From Palleniella muris (GTDB lineage Bacteria > Bacteroidota > Bacteroidia > Bacteroidales > Bacteroidaceae): a stretch of 64,000 bases of DNA. A program made the translations under genes and the position numbers. The notes under the pieces were generated by a model, which was given only the letters and a program-made list of their open reading frames with translations, was not told where the DNA came from and searched no databases. This document shows positions 32,196-43,500 of the stretch, piece after piece (the first letter of the stretch is position 1; the number at the start of each line of letters is the position of its first letter). The stretch covers positions 1 through 64,000 of the forward strand of contig NZ_SRZC01000007.1 of the NCBI RefSeq assembly GCF_004792655.1, written 5' to 3'.

Positions 32196-34810
32196 TAACT
32201 TGAATGATTTAGTATTTGGTATCTAAAACCGTCAATTTTGCTAATTAACACTGTTATAGAATCTCCAGAAGCCATTTCGTAATCTTGCACTCCTTCATTG
32301 TGATTATAAATTCCTTTCAATATGATCTTCTTTGAACCAGGTCTTACTCTAAAAGTCACTATAGTAGCAAAGTCATCTGGAAGAGTGCTTAGGCCAAATT
32401 GTTTAGCCACGGATGATTCCGTTGGGAGAGTTACTTCTGTACCGCTATAATCCGGCTGATTGTAATACATTAAAATAATATTATATTGCGAGAAATCAAC
32501 AGTATAGGATCCACTCCCAAAAGTAAGCATTTTAGCTTTTGTGTTAATAAATGCAGGAGCCTTCAAAGCAGCGTTTGATTCTATACCATAGTTTTTCGTA
32601 CCACCGGTAACATTGATTAGCAAACCGTAATTTGCTTGATCAAATCCATAATACCCAAAAGTATTAGGAGCATTATTGACAATACGACCAACTGCCGTGA
32701 AAGCGCCACCTGCGGAGCTCGGAATGACATCATTGCCAAACATGACATATCCTTTAGCTCCTCCAACCTTAAAGAAATCTTTATAAATTGTTAAAGCAGC
32801 CCAATTCGCTTGCGAATTTGACCCTGGTTCGGAATTACTTGAACTTTCAACCCCGATGCACCCTGATGAAATTTTGAACCCCGCAATACTACCAGATGTA
32901 GCAACAATCTTTCCTTCTACGGTTAGATTACCATTATCATCCCAAAATAGATGGTTGGATGCTAAATATCCTGAGCCATCTGTAAGTAAAGCCCATTTTC
33001 CTTCACATTGAATAGATGCAGTAGATATAGTGCCAGCAGTAATATTGTTTGCGCTAATCTTAGCATCAACATTGAGATTGCCGTCCGCATCCCAATTGAT
33101 CTTACCACCAGCCAATGCGCCGGAGCCATCGTTTTCAAATTTCCATTTATAGCCACGCAATCCTGTAGGACCAAGAGTGATTTCTCCAGTGTTTGTATAT
33201 CCAGAAGTTACAGGAGTGCCAGTGTAGAGGGTCGCGTTATCAAAGTTCCAGCCGGCAATACGACTGACACCATTGCTTTTAATCTTGAAAATGCGTTTGC
33301 CATTCAAATCGTATGCAGCAAGGTCCGCACTATCAGCTTTAACCTTCAAGTAAATGCCACCATAGGAATCTATAAAGTTTTCCAATGATGCAGCAGACCT
33401 GGAATTGAACTGGGAATTTGCCGCAGCAGACATATATAGCCCAGTGTTTGCGTCATCTGACACAAGAGTTATCTTATCCGTAGAGAAACGGCTTGCATTA
33501 AGTTTCCACCCCACAATCTCACCGCCATTGTCAGCAGCAGAGAATGTGATTTTGCCTCCCATAAACGACACGTCTCCATTTGCGTCAATATACCATTTGA
33601 TACCACGCAAACCATTAGAGCCAATTGTTATGCCATTTGTAGCATATCCCTTAACTGTATTATTCTTATCACCAGACCAAATTGCTTCTGTATCGAAGTT
33701 CCAGCCGGCAATACAATTGGTAGAACCAGCGGAAAAAACTAAATTATCCCCACCTGTTCCATACGCTACAAAGCCAAAATTATTGCTGGCGCTATAATAT
33801 AATGCGGCACCGCCATATCCACGCATCCACCCCCAATGGTCATCTCCCCATTCACTGTCGGGCTCAAGTTTACTTACGTTTGCGATGGCAATATATTTTC
33901 GGGCAGCAGATATTCCAATAGGTATATTATACATACGCCCTTCCTCAATGGTCCATCCACCGATAGAGCCTTCCTGAGATGTGATTTTCCCTTTGAACTC
34001 GGCGTCACCGTTTGCATAAAACCTCACATTCTCCATCGCAAAACTGGCTTCACCGTTTTCTCCGATACTCCATATAGCGTCTCCTTCTGCATTGACAGCG
34101 CGAATTACACCATTGCTGAGAATTTGAAGCCTACCTTCTTTGCTGGAGATACCATAAGAGTCAATACTCCATCCACCAATCATTCCCCCATCTCCATTTA
34201 GATGAAAAATTTCTTGGCTTTTTAGATAACCGTAAATACCATTGCTGCTCTCACCTGAAGCAAGCAAATCAGGGCCGATGTACACGCCTGTCAATGCTCC
34301 TTCTTTCCATGTTGGCTGAGTGCCAGAAGTGTCAAGGACGGCCTCTTTCTTACCAACGAACAGCTTGGGGGTCATTATATAGGTGCCACCAACTTTGGTT
34401 TTACTGCCATCCCAATCCTGAATCCAATCAAGCATGGTCGATTCACGTACTACATTGAAAGAGAATTGAACTTCGGTTGTATAATTGAAACCGTCTTGTG
34501 TGGTAATTTGGAATTTCACATAACCGTCTAAAATAGTATTAGCAAGTTTAGTCATCGCAAAGGACAGCGTTGTAACCTCTTGAAATGGCCAACTTACGGA
34601 AATTCCAGCAGAAGAATATACAACTTGACGTACTTTGAATGGCACTATTTTGGTTCCACGCTTAACTGTGATTGTGCCTTTTGCATTAGTCAAATTGGGA
34701 TTTGAGCCATCAAAATCAGCAGAAATCGAACACGAAGACGGGGTGAGCAATACTGTATAAGCATCGTTCACCGGACTAAGTGTGATTTCTCCTTTTGCTA
34801 TTGTGCCCAT
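32195..34810 (-). CDS. Large repeat-containing tail fibre-like protein
   Basis: 871 aa. N-terminal Ig-like part (ITLSPVNDAYTVLLTPSSCS, then AGISVSWPFQEV) as in baseplate-attached fibres. The middle contains at least two copies of a block with the pattern SGDKNNTVKGYATNGITIGS / SGYTNTGEITLGPTGLRGYK, each leading to LRGxKWxxxxDG and GGKI, also IAGWNFD / VGWKLN / GGWTIE repeats, typical of phage side fibres. C-terminal 150 residues (VAKQFGLSTLPDDFATIVTF) may form the tip. It has its own phage-type promoter and is the first gene of a short block after the DGR. Confidence 0.72.
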   Translation of the reverse strand: MGTIAKGEITLSPVNDAYTVLLTPSSCSISADFDGSNPNLTNAKGTITVKRGTKIVPFKVRQVVYSSAGISVSWPFQEVTTLSFAMTKLANTILDGYVKFQITTQDGFNYTTEVQFSFNVVRESTMLDWIQDWDGSKTKVGGTYIMTPKLFVGKKEAVLDTSGTQPTWKEGALTGVYIGPDLLASGESSNGIYGYLKSQEIFHLNGDGGMIGGWSIDSYGISSKEGRLQILSNGVIRAVNAEGDAIWSIGENGEASFAMENVRFYANGDAEFKGKITSQEGSIGGWTIEEGRMYNIPIGISAARKYIAIANVSKLEPDSEWGDDHWGWMRGYGGAALYYSASNNFGFVAYGTGGDNLVFSAGSTNCIAGWNFDTEAIWSGDKNNTVKGYATNGITIGSNGLRGIKWYIDANGDVSFMGGKITFSAADNGGEIVGWKLNASRFSTDKITLVSDDANTGLYMSAAANSQFNSRSAASLENFIDSYGGIYLKVKADSADLAAYDLNGKRIFKIKSNGVSRIAGWNFDNATLYTGTPVTSGYTNTGEITLGPTGLRGYKWKFENDGSGALAGGKINWDADGNLNVDAKISANNITAGTISTASIQCEGKWALLTDGSGYLASNHLFWDDNGNLTVEGKIVATSGSIAGFKISSGCIGVESSSNSEPGSNSQANWAALTIYKDFFKVGGAKGYVMFGNDVIPSSAGGAFTAVGRIVNNAPNTFGYYGFDQANYGLLINVTGGTKNYGIESNAALKAPAFINTKAKMLTFGSGSYTVDFSQYNIILMYYNQPDYSGTEVTLPTESSVAKQFGLSTLPDDFATIVTFRVRPGSKKIILKGIYNHNEGVQDYEMASGDSITVLISKIDGFRYQILNHSS

Positions 34811-34830
34811 TGTACTTTAAGTCTTTATGA

Positions 34831-34860
34831 AGAATAGTCAAAACTCTCATGGCATGGTGT
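34831..34860 (-). promoter_or_regulatory. Phage-type promoter candidate (871-aa fibre gene)
   Basis: On the minus strand CACC, then CTATTCTT 22 nt after the first base, then CATAAAG. CTATTCTT ends exactly 20 nt before the start codon. The upstream element is shifted by one base compared with the other sites. Confidence 0.5.
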
Positions 34861-34872
34861 CAAAACCAAGCT

Positions 34873-35526
34873 TTATTCTGCATTTTTAAGCTGAAGTATT
34901 TCAGGGTAGTCGGCACAAATATCAAATGTCCTAAGAGTTTCAACTGTGCTGCATTTATCTATTTGAGCCAAATGCTGTGCGGTAACATTATAACATTCAT
35001 GTGCATACAATTCAAGCTGCGACAAGATTTCCAGAGCGACATCAACATTGACATTGACGCTATGGCTTCCAAACCATAAACAAGTTGTGTTACGCTTAGC
35101 CTTCTGCTCAATGGTTATAGAATTAACCAATCCCACTCTGGTTGCCTTATCAAGCCAAAGGGCAAGGCCGTCAAAATAAAAGAGATTGACCTTTTCGCTA
35201 TTGTCATAACCTTGTATCTGCATTTTCCGAATCGCTTTCCATGCCTCAACGTCATTTTCGGACTGGAAGAATCGCAAAATCGATTCCAGTTCTTCAGTGG
35301 TCGCCTCTGCGATATGAGCTGAATCTACGGCATCAAGAAATGCAGATATAGAACGGTCGGCCAACACCAATCGTTCCGTGGTAGCCTGAAAGTGCTCATC
35401 CTGATTTTCTGACAGTTGCTCAATTTCTGATACCTGAAGATTAAGCCACACTATCCAGTGTCCCTTTTTATGCCCGCCATTATTGATAGTGGCCGGTCGT
35501 GTATTGAATTTGCAAATCTGTTTCAT
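34873..35526 (-). CDS. Hypothetical protein next to the DGR reverse transcriptase
   Basis: 217 aa, helical. Near the C-terminus LWFGSHSVNVNVDVALEILS, QLELYAHECYNVTAQHLAQI and a DICADYPEIL end resemble a small domain common at the ends of tail genes (DUF4376-like), where CYxxTxxHxxxI recurs. It begins 11 nt after the RT stop and is probably co-transcribed. Its place in the DGR run raises the question of a link with the retroelement, but the more likely reading is a tail assembly protein. Confidence 0.5.
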   Translation of the reverse strand: MKQICKFNTRPATINNGGHKKGHWIVWLNLQVSEIEQLSENQDEHFQATTERLVLADRSISAFLDAVDSAHIAEATTEELESILRFFQSENDVEAWKAIRKMQIQGYDNSEKVNLFYFDGLALWLDKATRVGLVNSITIEQKAKRNTTCLWFGSHSVNVNVDVALEILSQLELYAHECYNVTAQHLAQIDKCSTVETLRTFDICADYPEILQLKNAE

Positions 35527-35537
35527 AATATATTCTT

Positions 35538-37019
35538 CTATCTAATAATAGTCTTCCATTGTTTCCTCAAGGTAACTTTAGAGACATTTCTGTTGATTTT
35601 GAAATACCTCTTAAACTCCTGGGAGTAAATAAGCGGTTGCATGGCTTTGCGACGGATTCGATAAGTTTGCCGATATTTACAGAAACCCAGATATGAGTTG
35701 AGAGTCGCAAGAATACGATCAAGGTCGGCTGAAGTAATTTCTTTTGCTGGCTGTTTCATAAATTCTGCGATTTCCTTAGCTTTATCAGTGAATCGTCCGA
35801 TAGTTCTATTGCTCAAATACAATCGACCATTCTTAATGTATGTGCCAACGAATAGCACTCCATGACTGGCCGGTTGGAAGTATCGTTTGTCCTTATGGAT
35901 TACCAAGTCCATAGATTTTATCTTAATTTCAGCAGCATGTATCAACCACTTCAATGCTTCTTTATCATTGCACGCCAATATAAAGTCATCCACAAAACGA
36001 TGATAAGCAGCCCTGATGCCTCTTGCTCTCAGTTTTTTCACGCAATCCACCATAAAGACATCGAAATCGGCCATATAGAAATTGGCAAATAACTGGGTGG
36101 TAAGGTTCCCGATTGGGGCGCCACGTCCTTCTCCAGTCCTGAACAGTGATTTGTTGTGAGCCAATCCTGCCCAATCTTTTGGGTCTGAATTAAACACACA
36201 GTTCGATTCAGGACGGTGCATCACAACCACATCCAGTAGCCATATCAGCAGATTCTTGAAATCACCATGATATTCGGCTTGTGCAAAATCAATCAGATTA
36301 TCGCACATACGGCGCTGGGGCAATGACATGAAGAAGCCTACCAGGTCTCCTCTGAATAAGTAGGCTTCCATGCCATAATCGAAGGTGACTTCTTTGATGG
36401 CTTCAAACACCCCATCAACTGCCGATTTAGTCCCAAACCCAACTCGACAGTTATGAGTTACATTACCGATATTTTCATTGAGTTCTTCAAAATGAGGCAC
36501 CAACTGCACACAAATCCAATGATGAATGATACGGTCTCTGAAGGCTGCTGCAAATACTTCTCGAAGTTTAGGAAATCTTACAAGGAAACAGGTAGAGGTC
36601 CCTGGTTTGTAGGTTCTCTCTATCAGTTCCGTTGTAAGTAAGTCCAAGTCTTCGTTAGCGATGGGAATGTAATCCTGGAATTGTTGACTGGAAGTCTTGC
36701 CTCGGCAACAGTCTTCATACGCTTCCTGTAAAGATTCCCTTAATCGAAGCCAAGCCTTTGTCGGATGAGCTACAGCAGGGCGAACCACGTTAGTGTTGTA
36801 CTTGTTGTTGTTGTTGCTGTTACCACTGTTGAAGTTCACGTTCCACGAGTTGTTGGCACTGTTCTCAGTGGATGACCAGTGGTTGCCTGTGCTGTTTATA
36901 TGCGGCTGTGCAGCTTCGTAACTCCGAACATAGTTTATACCATGAAACGGAGTCAGCCGCCCATATCCGAGCAAAGCTCTAAGCTCTCTTCCGATGTTAC
37001 AGCTATTAGGCTTCGTCAT
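35538..37019 (-). CDS. DGR reverse transcriptase (reading frame contains the template repeat)
   Basis: 493 aa if the first Met is used. The core (about residue 95 on) has FPKLREVFAAAFRDRIIHHW, the DGR-type second motif RGAPIGNLTTQLFANFYMAD (compare GLPIGNLTSQxFANxYL), and AYHRFVDDFILAC, the catalytic motif with FVDD in place of the usual YxDD. It copies the TR RNA with errors at adenines. Residues about 42-84 are the TR itself, read in the same frame as the VR in the target. An internal GTG at 36788 would give a protein without most of it. The first ATG overlaps the avd stop by 14 nt, which favours translation through the TR. Confidence 0.9.
   Translation of the reverse strand: MTKPNSCNIGRELRALLGYGRLTPFHGINYVRSYEAAQPHINSTGNHWSSTENSANNSWNVNFNSGNSNNNNKYNTNVVRPAVAHPTKAWLRLRESLQEAYEDCCRGKTSSQQFQDYIPIANEDLDLLTTELIERTYKPGTSTCFLVRFPKLREVFAAAFRDRIIHHWICVQLVPHFEELNENIGNVTHNCRVGFGTKSAVDGVFEAIKEVTFDYGMEAYLFRGDLVGFFMSLPQRRMCDNLIDFAQAEYHGDFKNLLIWLLDVVVMHRPESNCVFNSDPKDWAGLAHNKSLFRTGEGRGAPIGNLTTQLFANFYMADFDVFMVDCVKKLRARGIRAAYHRFVDDFILACNDKEALKWLIHAAEIKIKSMDLVIHKDKRYFQPASHGVLFVGTYIKNGRLYLSNRTIGRFTDKAKEIAEFMKQPAKEITSADLDRILATLNSYLGFCKYRQTYRIRRKAMQPLIYSQEFKRYFKINRNVSKVTLRKQWKTIIR
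36769..36895 (-). repeat. DGR template repeat (TR)
   Basis: About 127 bp, rich in AAC/AAT codons on the coding strand. Compared with the VR at 37600-37726 there are about 21 differences by hand count, every one at an adenine of the TR (coding strand); no G, C or T of the TR is changed. The final 21 nt at the VR-proximal 3' end (coding strand; 36769-36789 here) are identical and would act as IMH*. It lies inside the RT reading frame near its 5' end. Confidence 0.95.
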
Positions 37020-37521
37020 CGGAACCCTGGCTTTGTATTAGTGAGCCACGCCATGCTACAAGTTGACGTATCACTGCGTCAAAGGACGCAATAAGCTGCT
37101 TGTGCTTCGTAGCGCTAACGAGACCGGACATACAATTGAGCGTAATTTTAATCACACTCATTAAAGAAATAGCTTCTTCAAGTGCATTTTGTTTAAGAAA
37201 ATCATCTTGATGATTATATGCTGCCGCAGTCCAGCGAATCATATCCGTAAAATTTTGGAGTAAGATGTCAGATACTTTTACAGTTTTCTTGGGCATCAAT
37301 TGCACAATCTCAATGATAAGCCTCATAGAAGCGTGCAATGACCTGTAAATAGGCGTATTCTGAAATCCAGTAGCCTTCTTACGGGCTTCTCTTTTATTGC
37401 GACGGGCACGATTTATTTCATCATTGGAAAGCACAACAGAGTCATCAGGCTCGCTAAAAGGCGAACTATCAAACAAGTCACACACTTCCTCATAAGTCAT
37501 AGATTTTCCATTTATATCCAT
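37006..37521 (-). CDS. Avd-like DGR accessory variability determinant
   Basis: 171 aa. The C-terminal 120 residues (IYRSLHASMRLIIEIVQLMP, DILLQNFTDMIRWTAAAYN, NALEEAISLMSVIKITLNC, HKQLIASFDAVIRQLVAWRG) have the length and heptad look of a four-helix bundle, as in Avd; the N-terminal 60 residues are charged (RRNKREARKKATGFQN). It lies directly between target gene and RT, the usual place for avd, and would bind the TR RNA and RT as a pentamer. The name is by fold and position. Confidence 0.78.
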   Translation of the reverse strand: MDINGKSMTYEEVCDLFDSSPFSEPDDSVVLSNDEINRARRNKREARKKATGFQNTPIYRSLHASMRLIIEIVQLMPKKTVKVSDILLQNFTDMIRWTAAAYNHQDDFLKQNALEEAISLMSVIKITLNCMSGLVSATKHKQLIASFDAVIRQLVAWRGSLIQSQGSDDEA

Positions 37522-37548
37522 GTTTTTTAGTTTTATTTAACGGTTATA

Positions 37549-37573
37549 GGCGAGCTGCTTAAAGCAGCTCGCC
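37549..37573 (-). repeat. GC-rich hairpin downstream of VR (DGR cruciform candidate)
   Basis: An 11-bp perfect inverted repeat, GGCGAGCTGCT and its complement, with a 3-nt loop. It lies 26 bp after the end of the VR on the coding strand, immediately after the stop codon of the target. In the Bordetella phage DGR a similar hairpin/cruciform downstream of VR is needed for efficient mutagenic homing. There is no strong T-run after it (CTATAACCG), so it is a poor terminator. Confidence 0.65.
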
Positions 37574-37580
37574 AGGAAGA

Positions 37581-40500
37581 TTAAAGAAAAAACTGATAGG
37601 CTACAGCAGGGCGAACCACGTAAGTGTAGCACTTGCCGTAGTAGCCGCTGCCACCACTGCCGAAGCTCACGTACCACGAGCCGTTGGCACTGCGCTCAGT
37701 GGATGACCAGTGGTAGCCTGCGCTGTGCTGGGTGAACGGAGATGCACCGTTAGCAATCAAAGCTCTCCATAGAATCATTGAGTAGATTGGCTTCTCGGCT
37801 TCCACTAATGAATGGAAATATCGATTGATAGCAGCTATCTCAAGCCCAGTATAATTGCCATATTCCACGTGTGATGGATTGACATTAGATTTTATTTCAT
37901 TGGGCTCCGAAGAATTGATTGCCGCTAAAATCATATCGTCAATTACACTCTTAGCCGGGCTGGTACCTTGGCCTTCTTGATAGGTCTCATTCATGCCCCC
38001 AGTTCTGGATTTAGCAAAAAAACTATACTGGCGATACAATTCGCCACAAGCCGGTAAATACCAGTTCCCAGAAGCATACTGAGGGTCAAGTTGCTCACCT
38101 TCCTTTACTGTAGGCTGATAGAGATAACATCCATATCCTGCTGGATAGAGAAACTGCTGGTATTTCGTTAAGTTATTATTGGCTTTATGAAGTATTTCCA
38201 TTGCGTTTGCTAACTCCTTCACTGTAGTTGGAATACCAGATAACTGATGCTCATTACCATCATCATCGGTAAAATAAATGCCCACCGACTCATTATCATC
38301 TGAAAGCAAATATGCGTTAATGATTTGATTCGCATGGCGTACAATCGCTTGTGTTTTTTGCTTTCCTTGCCAATCAACTACACAGCCTGATGCTTCAGAA
38401 TAATCTTTGAATCCATCATCTTCGTTAATGTCAAGATAATTGCCGATTGTCTGATAGTCATTATTAGGTCCACCTGTCAAGCCACGGGTTGTAATATTGA
38501 CAATACCGGGCAAGTCGAAAATACTGGAGATACCAGTTGCCGCACTAATTTCACTTTGTATGCTACCATGTCCATTTGTATCACTACTTGGATAAAGCCC
38601 CCAAACGGAACTTCCAGCATTGATAAAGCCACTTTCGCTTTTGAATGGGATATTCTCTTTAGCGTCAACACTAATTTGATAACCCACAAGTTTCCTTGTT
38701 TCCTTAAAAGATTCTGTCGGCTTATTATAACCAGTAAAAATAGTAGGCTCTGCTTCATTGTCACCTTGCCACATTTCGTCAAGTTTATAAACAATACCAA
38801 CCAATGTCTTATCTTTCATGTATTGATCATCGAATGTACCGTCTGCATAAGCAAAGTCTCCAATTTTAGGCACTCGCCGATAAAATCCTACCTGAAACTC
38901 TGCGGTTAAAATAGTACCTGTGGTTTTCGTAAGCTCACACTGAGCCAAATAACGCATATCAGTGCCACTTTCATCCAATTTGGTAACTTGTAAAATACCA
39001 TTTGCAGAATCAATAAAAGTGCCATAAGTTTTGGCACTATCATCAATACCCCATTTGATAGCCAATTTCCCATCTTTGAGAGCGACATCATTACCGGTAG
39101 AAGGAGAGCAAACCAGTTTATACTGGTATATTCCAGTTTCAGCTATGTATGTTGGACCATTAACAGAAATACTGTTAATTGCACGCTTTGTATAATTGAT
39201 AAACAACTTATTAGCAGCATCATCAATGTTCCCATAAGTGTTAGCCAATGCCAATTTATTGTCGAATGACAAATTACCACTCAAGCTAATACTACCAGTC
39301 AAATTGGCTTCTAATTGCTGCAACCACATCATAGCATCTACGGCAAACCCTGTCCATAATACATTATCAATCTCAACAAGATTGAGATTTTTAGCTTGTG
39401 TATAAGCAAGTTGTATAAGTGATTGTGTCTGTTGCTGAATCTGATGCTCCCCGATAATACGCAGAGTCCGCAGGTTTTCCATTCCCTCAACCAGCATACT
39501 TACAAGATTCGGCTGACCATCAACAGTGATAGCATTAACAGTACCCGGCAACTCCACTTCGGTCAGTGTTGATGTTTTGGGGAGTGTTACACTGGTGTAT
39601 GACGAACCGCTCAGTAACAACGATTGTAGGCGTGGCAAATCCGCAGAGAACGTACCAGAGAACGCTGACGCATTAGTGAAGTCTATTTCTTCAAGATTAC
39701 GACAATTTGATATGACGATTCCTCGTGGATGAAATTCTATTGGAGCCCCGTTTGCTGACCAACACTCTAATTTTCTCAGTCGTCTTCCGGTTATATTTAC
39801 ATTACCATCTTCTCCGCATGGAAGCGCACCAAGATTGCCAATACTCTTAGCATAGTGCATCCAACGCAGTGTAAACTGAGTATTGGAGTCAGTATTGACA
39901 ATGAAGCGTACAGTCTCTCCAGGGGCACAGAGGTAAGGCTCGCTACCTTGATTAACCCACTCTCCATCTTTTTTGGCATACAATGCTGCCATGCTACCAC
40001 CAATCGCCAACTTCGGATAAATATATTGGTAAGCGGTGTATTCTATGTCGTATGTGGGTGACTGTCCCTGTTGGTTATTCACGGAACGGAAACTGAGGGT
40101 GCCATCACCACCGGTCTCATACTCACACCATGACATTAGCATCGGCAAACGCTGATTCATAAACTGCTTCTCACACTCCAACTGGTCTCCTACAGCCTGT
40201 GTGATAGGGTCTTGACTCACATCGATAAGCCCACTCATCAACTTCACCTGAGCAACTTCATAAAGCACTCGGCTCGTTTCATTATATGCCACAGCCGGGA
40301 AATACTCTTGAACCCAATAATAACGCTTCTGCATATATTCTTCTACACTTCCAGCAATTTGAGCCATCAGGGTGAAGATGTCACGCATCATATTACGCAT
40401 ACGATCAGGATAGGCACGCTCAATAAGAGTAAAGAGAATATTGTTCTCACCATTCCAATAGTTGCTGCCATTAGCATCTTTAGTATGTTCCAACGCATAA

Positions 40501-43500
40501 TACGGCTTAGTTTGACGACCTTGGTTATCGGTCTTCTTGATAGTGTCAAGGTCGTCCTGCTTCCAACGAACCAATTTGTCAATCGCCGGATCAATCCACG
40601 GATATACGTTCTTGGTACGGTTATCCGTGCAAGCCTCCAGTTTGACAAATGACTGATGAAATACAATATCAGTAATGTCGAGGTACGCAGAAGCGTGAGC
40701 AGCAAAATATGCAACACGAGCCTTAGAGAAAATGTCATTAAGCACATCCATATTTGATGTCCCCAAAGTATTCATTGCCTCTTCAAGTGTCATATTTTGC
40801 TTGCCATCAACCGTATCAACACTGATAACAATTCCGGCAAGTTGTTCAGTAAGTTTAGGACTACCATAAGTATAAGCACGGCCATCGCTTCCCCACGCAG
40901 TAGGGACCTTGACAATTTTCTCGAACTTAGCGGTTGCGGGGTTAAAGTAATACACATTAAAGCGGTCTGAACCAGAATTGAAAATCCAATACTGATGGTC
41001 ACGGACCAAATTGTCACTATCCGCAATCAATTGAGCTTCAGTGCCGGCATAAGGCTTCAACAAAGGCGAACATGCAAAAACAAAATTAGCAAAGTCTGCA
41101 AAATGAGTATAGAGGGTGTTTTCTGTACCACCCTTTGCCTCATCCTCAATGCGTAGTACGCCCTTATCTGTTTCTCCACCATCATACTTGGAACCAATTT
41201 CAACTTCAAAAGCAAGTGTATCACTATTACCACTCTTATAACAGTAGCCGTTTTTAATATCGCCAGTATTGATAGTTACGCTCTTAGCATAGATATTCCC
41301 TTCCCATGCGCCCTGTGTGTTTTTATTGACAATCCAAGGCATTTGGAAAAGTGCTGCAATAGCACCATTATCGGCTCCAGAAACACAGAGATAGTCCGGG
41401 CTTTTCTTTTTATCGTAACCAAATGTTTTCTTATCGCCTTTACCGCTACCCCAAGTCTGGAAACCACAAAACACAGGATTGCCATTGCCTATTTGATAAA
41501 AAGCAAGGAACGGCTTTTCGTAACAACAAGCATGGGTGTCCTGAAGCACCGGACGACCATCGCTTCCATTATTGACGAGCGACTGCCAAAGCTCATCATA
41601 AGCCCAAATCGCACCAAGCTTATGGCTCTGCATCGGAGAAGCATAGTTGCACTTACCAACCAATTTCGTGATACCGCCACGACCCTCTTCCAACTCATAC
41701 TTGGAAGCATACACCTGGCTTACCCCATCCAGTGAGTTGAAATACGATATTTTCTTATAGTATTTCCCATCTTCTGTATAGTGAGTTGGATCATTAGCAT
41801 TATATTCATCAGCAGAGATTTCTTCATCGTCTTCAAAACCATCAGAAATGTTCCACCAATAATAACCTTTAGCAGAAGTTCCCTGTCCCTTATCAGTCAT
41901 GCCAGTAAACGTGCCAGAGTGCTTAGTATCAAGACTTTCGGCATTGCCACGCTCGGTGTAAATGCGAACATCAACAGCCACATTTTTCTGCTTGCTTTGA
42001 TTTTCGCGAGAAGGGTAATGACCGCCCTCTGGAATACGGCGAAGAATTGTGTTAAGCCCCATAGCATTACACAAGTCATAACCAATCTCCGTACCATTAA
42101 AAATTGAGTTGAAACGCTTGAACAACTTTTTATCTTCAATGGTTGGCATCCCAGCCATGTAGTCATTCTGAATCTGAGTAGAACCAAGCTGCTGTCCTTT
42201 GTAAATGCGAACACCATAAATATCAACGTCAGCTTCATCTGAGCCAATCACAATGTTCTGTGCGCCAGCCACGCCAATTGGCGTGAATCTGTCCTCATCA
42301 GTATAGATGAATGAACGATTGGACTTACCGTTGACATAGATACGAACAAGGTTCATGCCCTCACCACGCAAATTACGAATAATGTTAATTGCAATATGTT
42401 CACGGACTTCCTCTTGGTAGTGAGCATCGCAAATATCTTCCGTAAAATTATTACGACTCAAGCAAACTACACGCGTAGGATAAAATTTCAATCCTGTATA
42501 AGCCTGACTGAAAGGGGCTGAGGCGTCAATAATAGGCGCGTCACCCACAATATTCTTGGCTTTAAGGTCAAACTCAATAGTAATGGATCCCTCTACACCG
42601 TTAATATTCTGACCAGTATTCTCATTAAACAATTCATACGGTACAGTCAAACGATTGCCGGCGCCAATACTAAGAACCGGGGCATTAACTTGCGCTCCGG
42701 TAGAATCTGATTCCAGATTACTAAGCCAACCTGTATTAGTGTCTTTCGGATTAGACAACAAGTCACTCAACTCATACTCGACCTCATCAATAACAATGCT
42801 TTGCTTTTCTGCTGAAATTACGACATTTGCCCCCTTGGTAGGTGCAAAGTTTTCTGAATTGTCAACAGTAAAATTGATATTGTTACCAAATGTTACGCCT
42901 GCTGCATTGGTAAACACAGCCTGAGCATGAATTATATTCGGTTGTTCCTCGCCTTCATACTCCATAGAGAAGTTCTCATCAAAGGCGTATTCCTCACCAT
43001 TAACACACACCTGGCTCTTTTGGATATATGCTTGACCTGTATCTCTATCTTGTAGAGTTATATTCAGTTGGGTTTCACTTTGAACCGGATTGTAAATAGC
43101 ATAGCGGAATATGGTAGCACGAGTCCAGTTCTGGAACTCTTCCATAATATCCGTAACTGCCAGAATAGGTGTTGTCGAAGTATCTCCTTCTGGAATATAG
43201 ATAAATTGGAACTCTTGATGTTCTGTCTCTGCGGTGTAGCCCTCACCAAAAGCAATCCATGCCTCTGCCTTTACCGCCCCACGCACTAACGTAAACTCAG
43301 CCTGACTAAGCACCGCACCATAAGTGTTATCGATATAAGTGGCGGTGCCCAGTGTATAGTTTTTCGTGTAACCGTTAATTTTGATACGAAGCTGCTTCTG
43401 TACACTACCGGAAATACGGAAGGGTAACTGTACACTCGCGCCTTGATAAGCAGTTGCAATAGAACCTTCGTAGTTTGCGACTACATTAGAATATACGATT

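Noticed and set aside
27434..34810. Second DGR variable repeat in other fibre genes
   Set aside because: None of the fibre C-termini has the HWSSTE or VVRPAVA sequence or Asn-codon rich blocks matching the TR.
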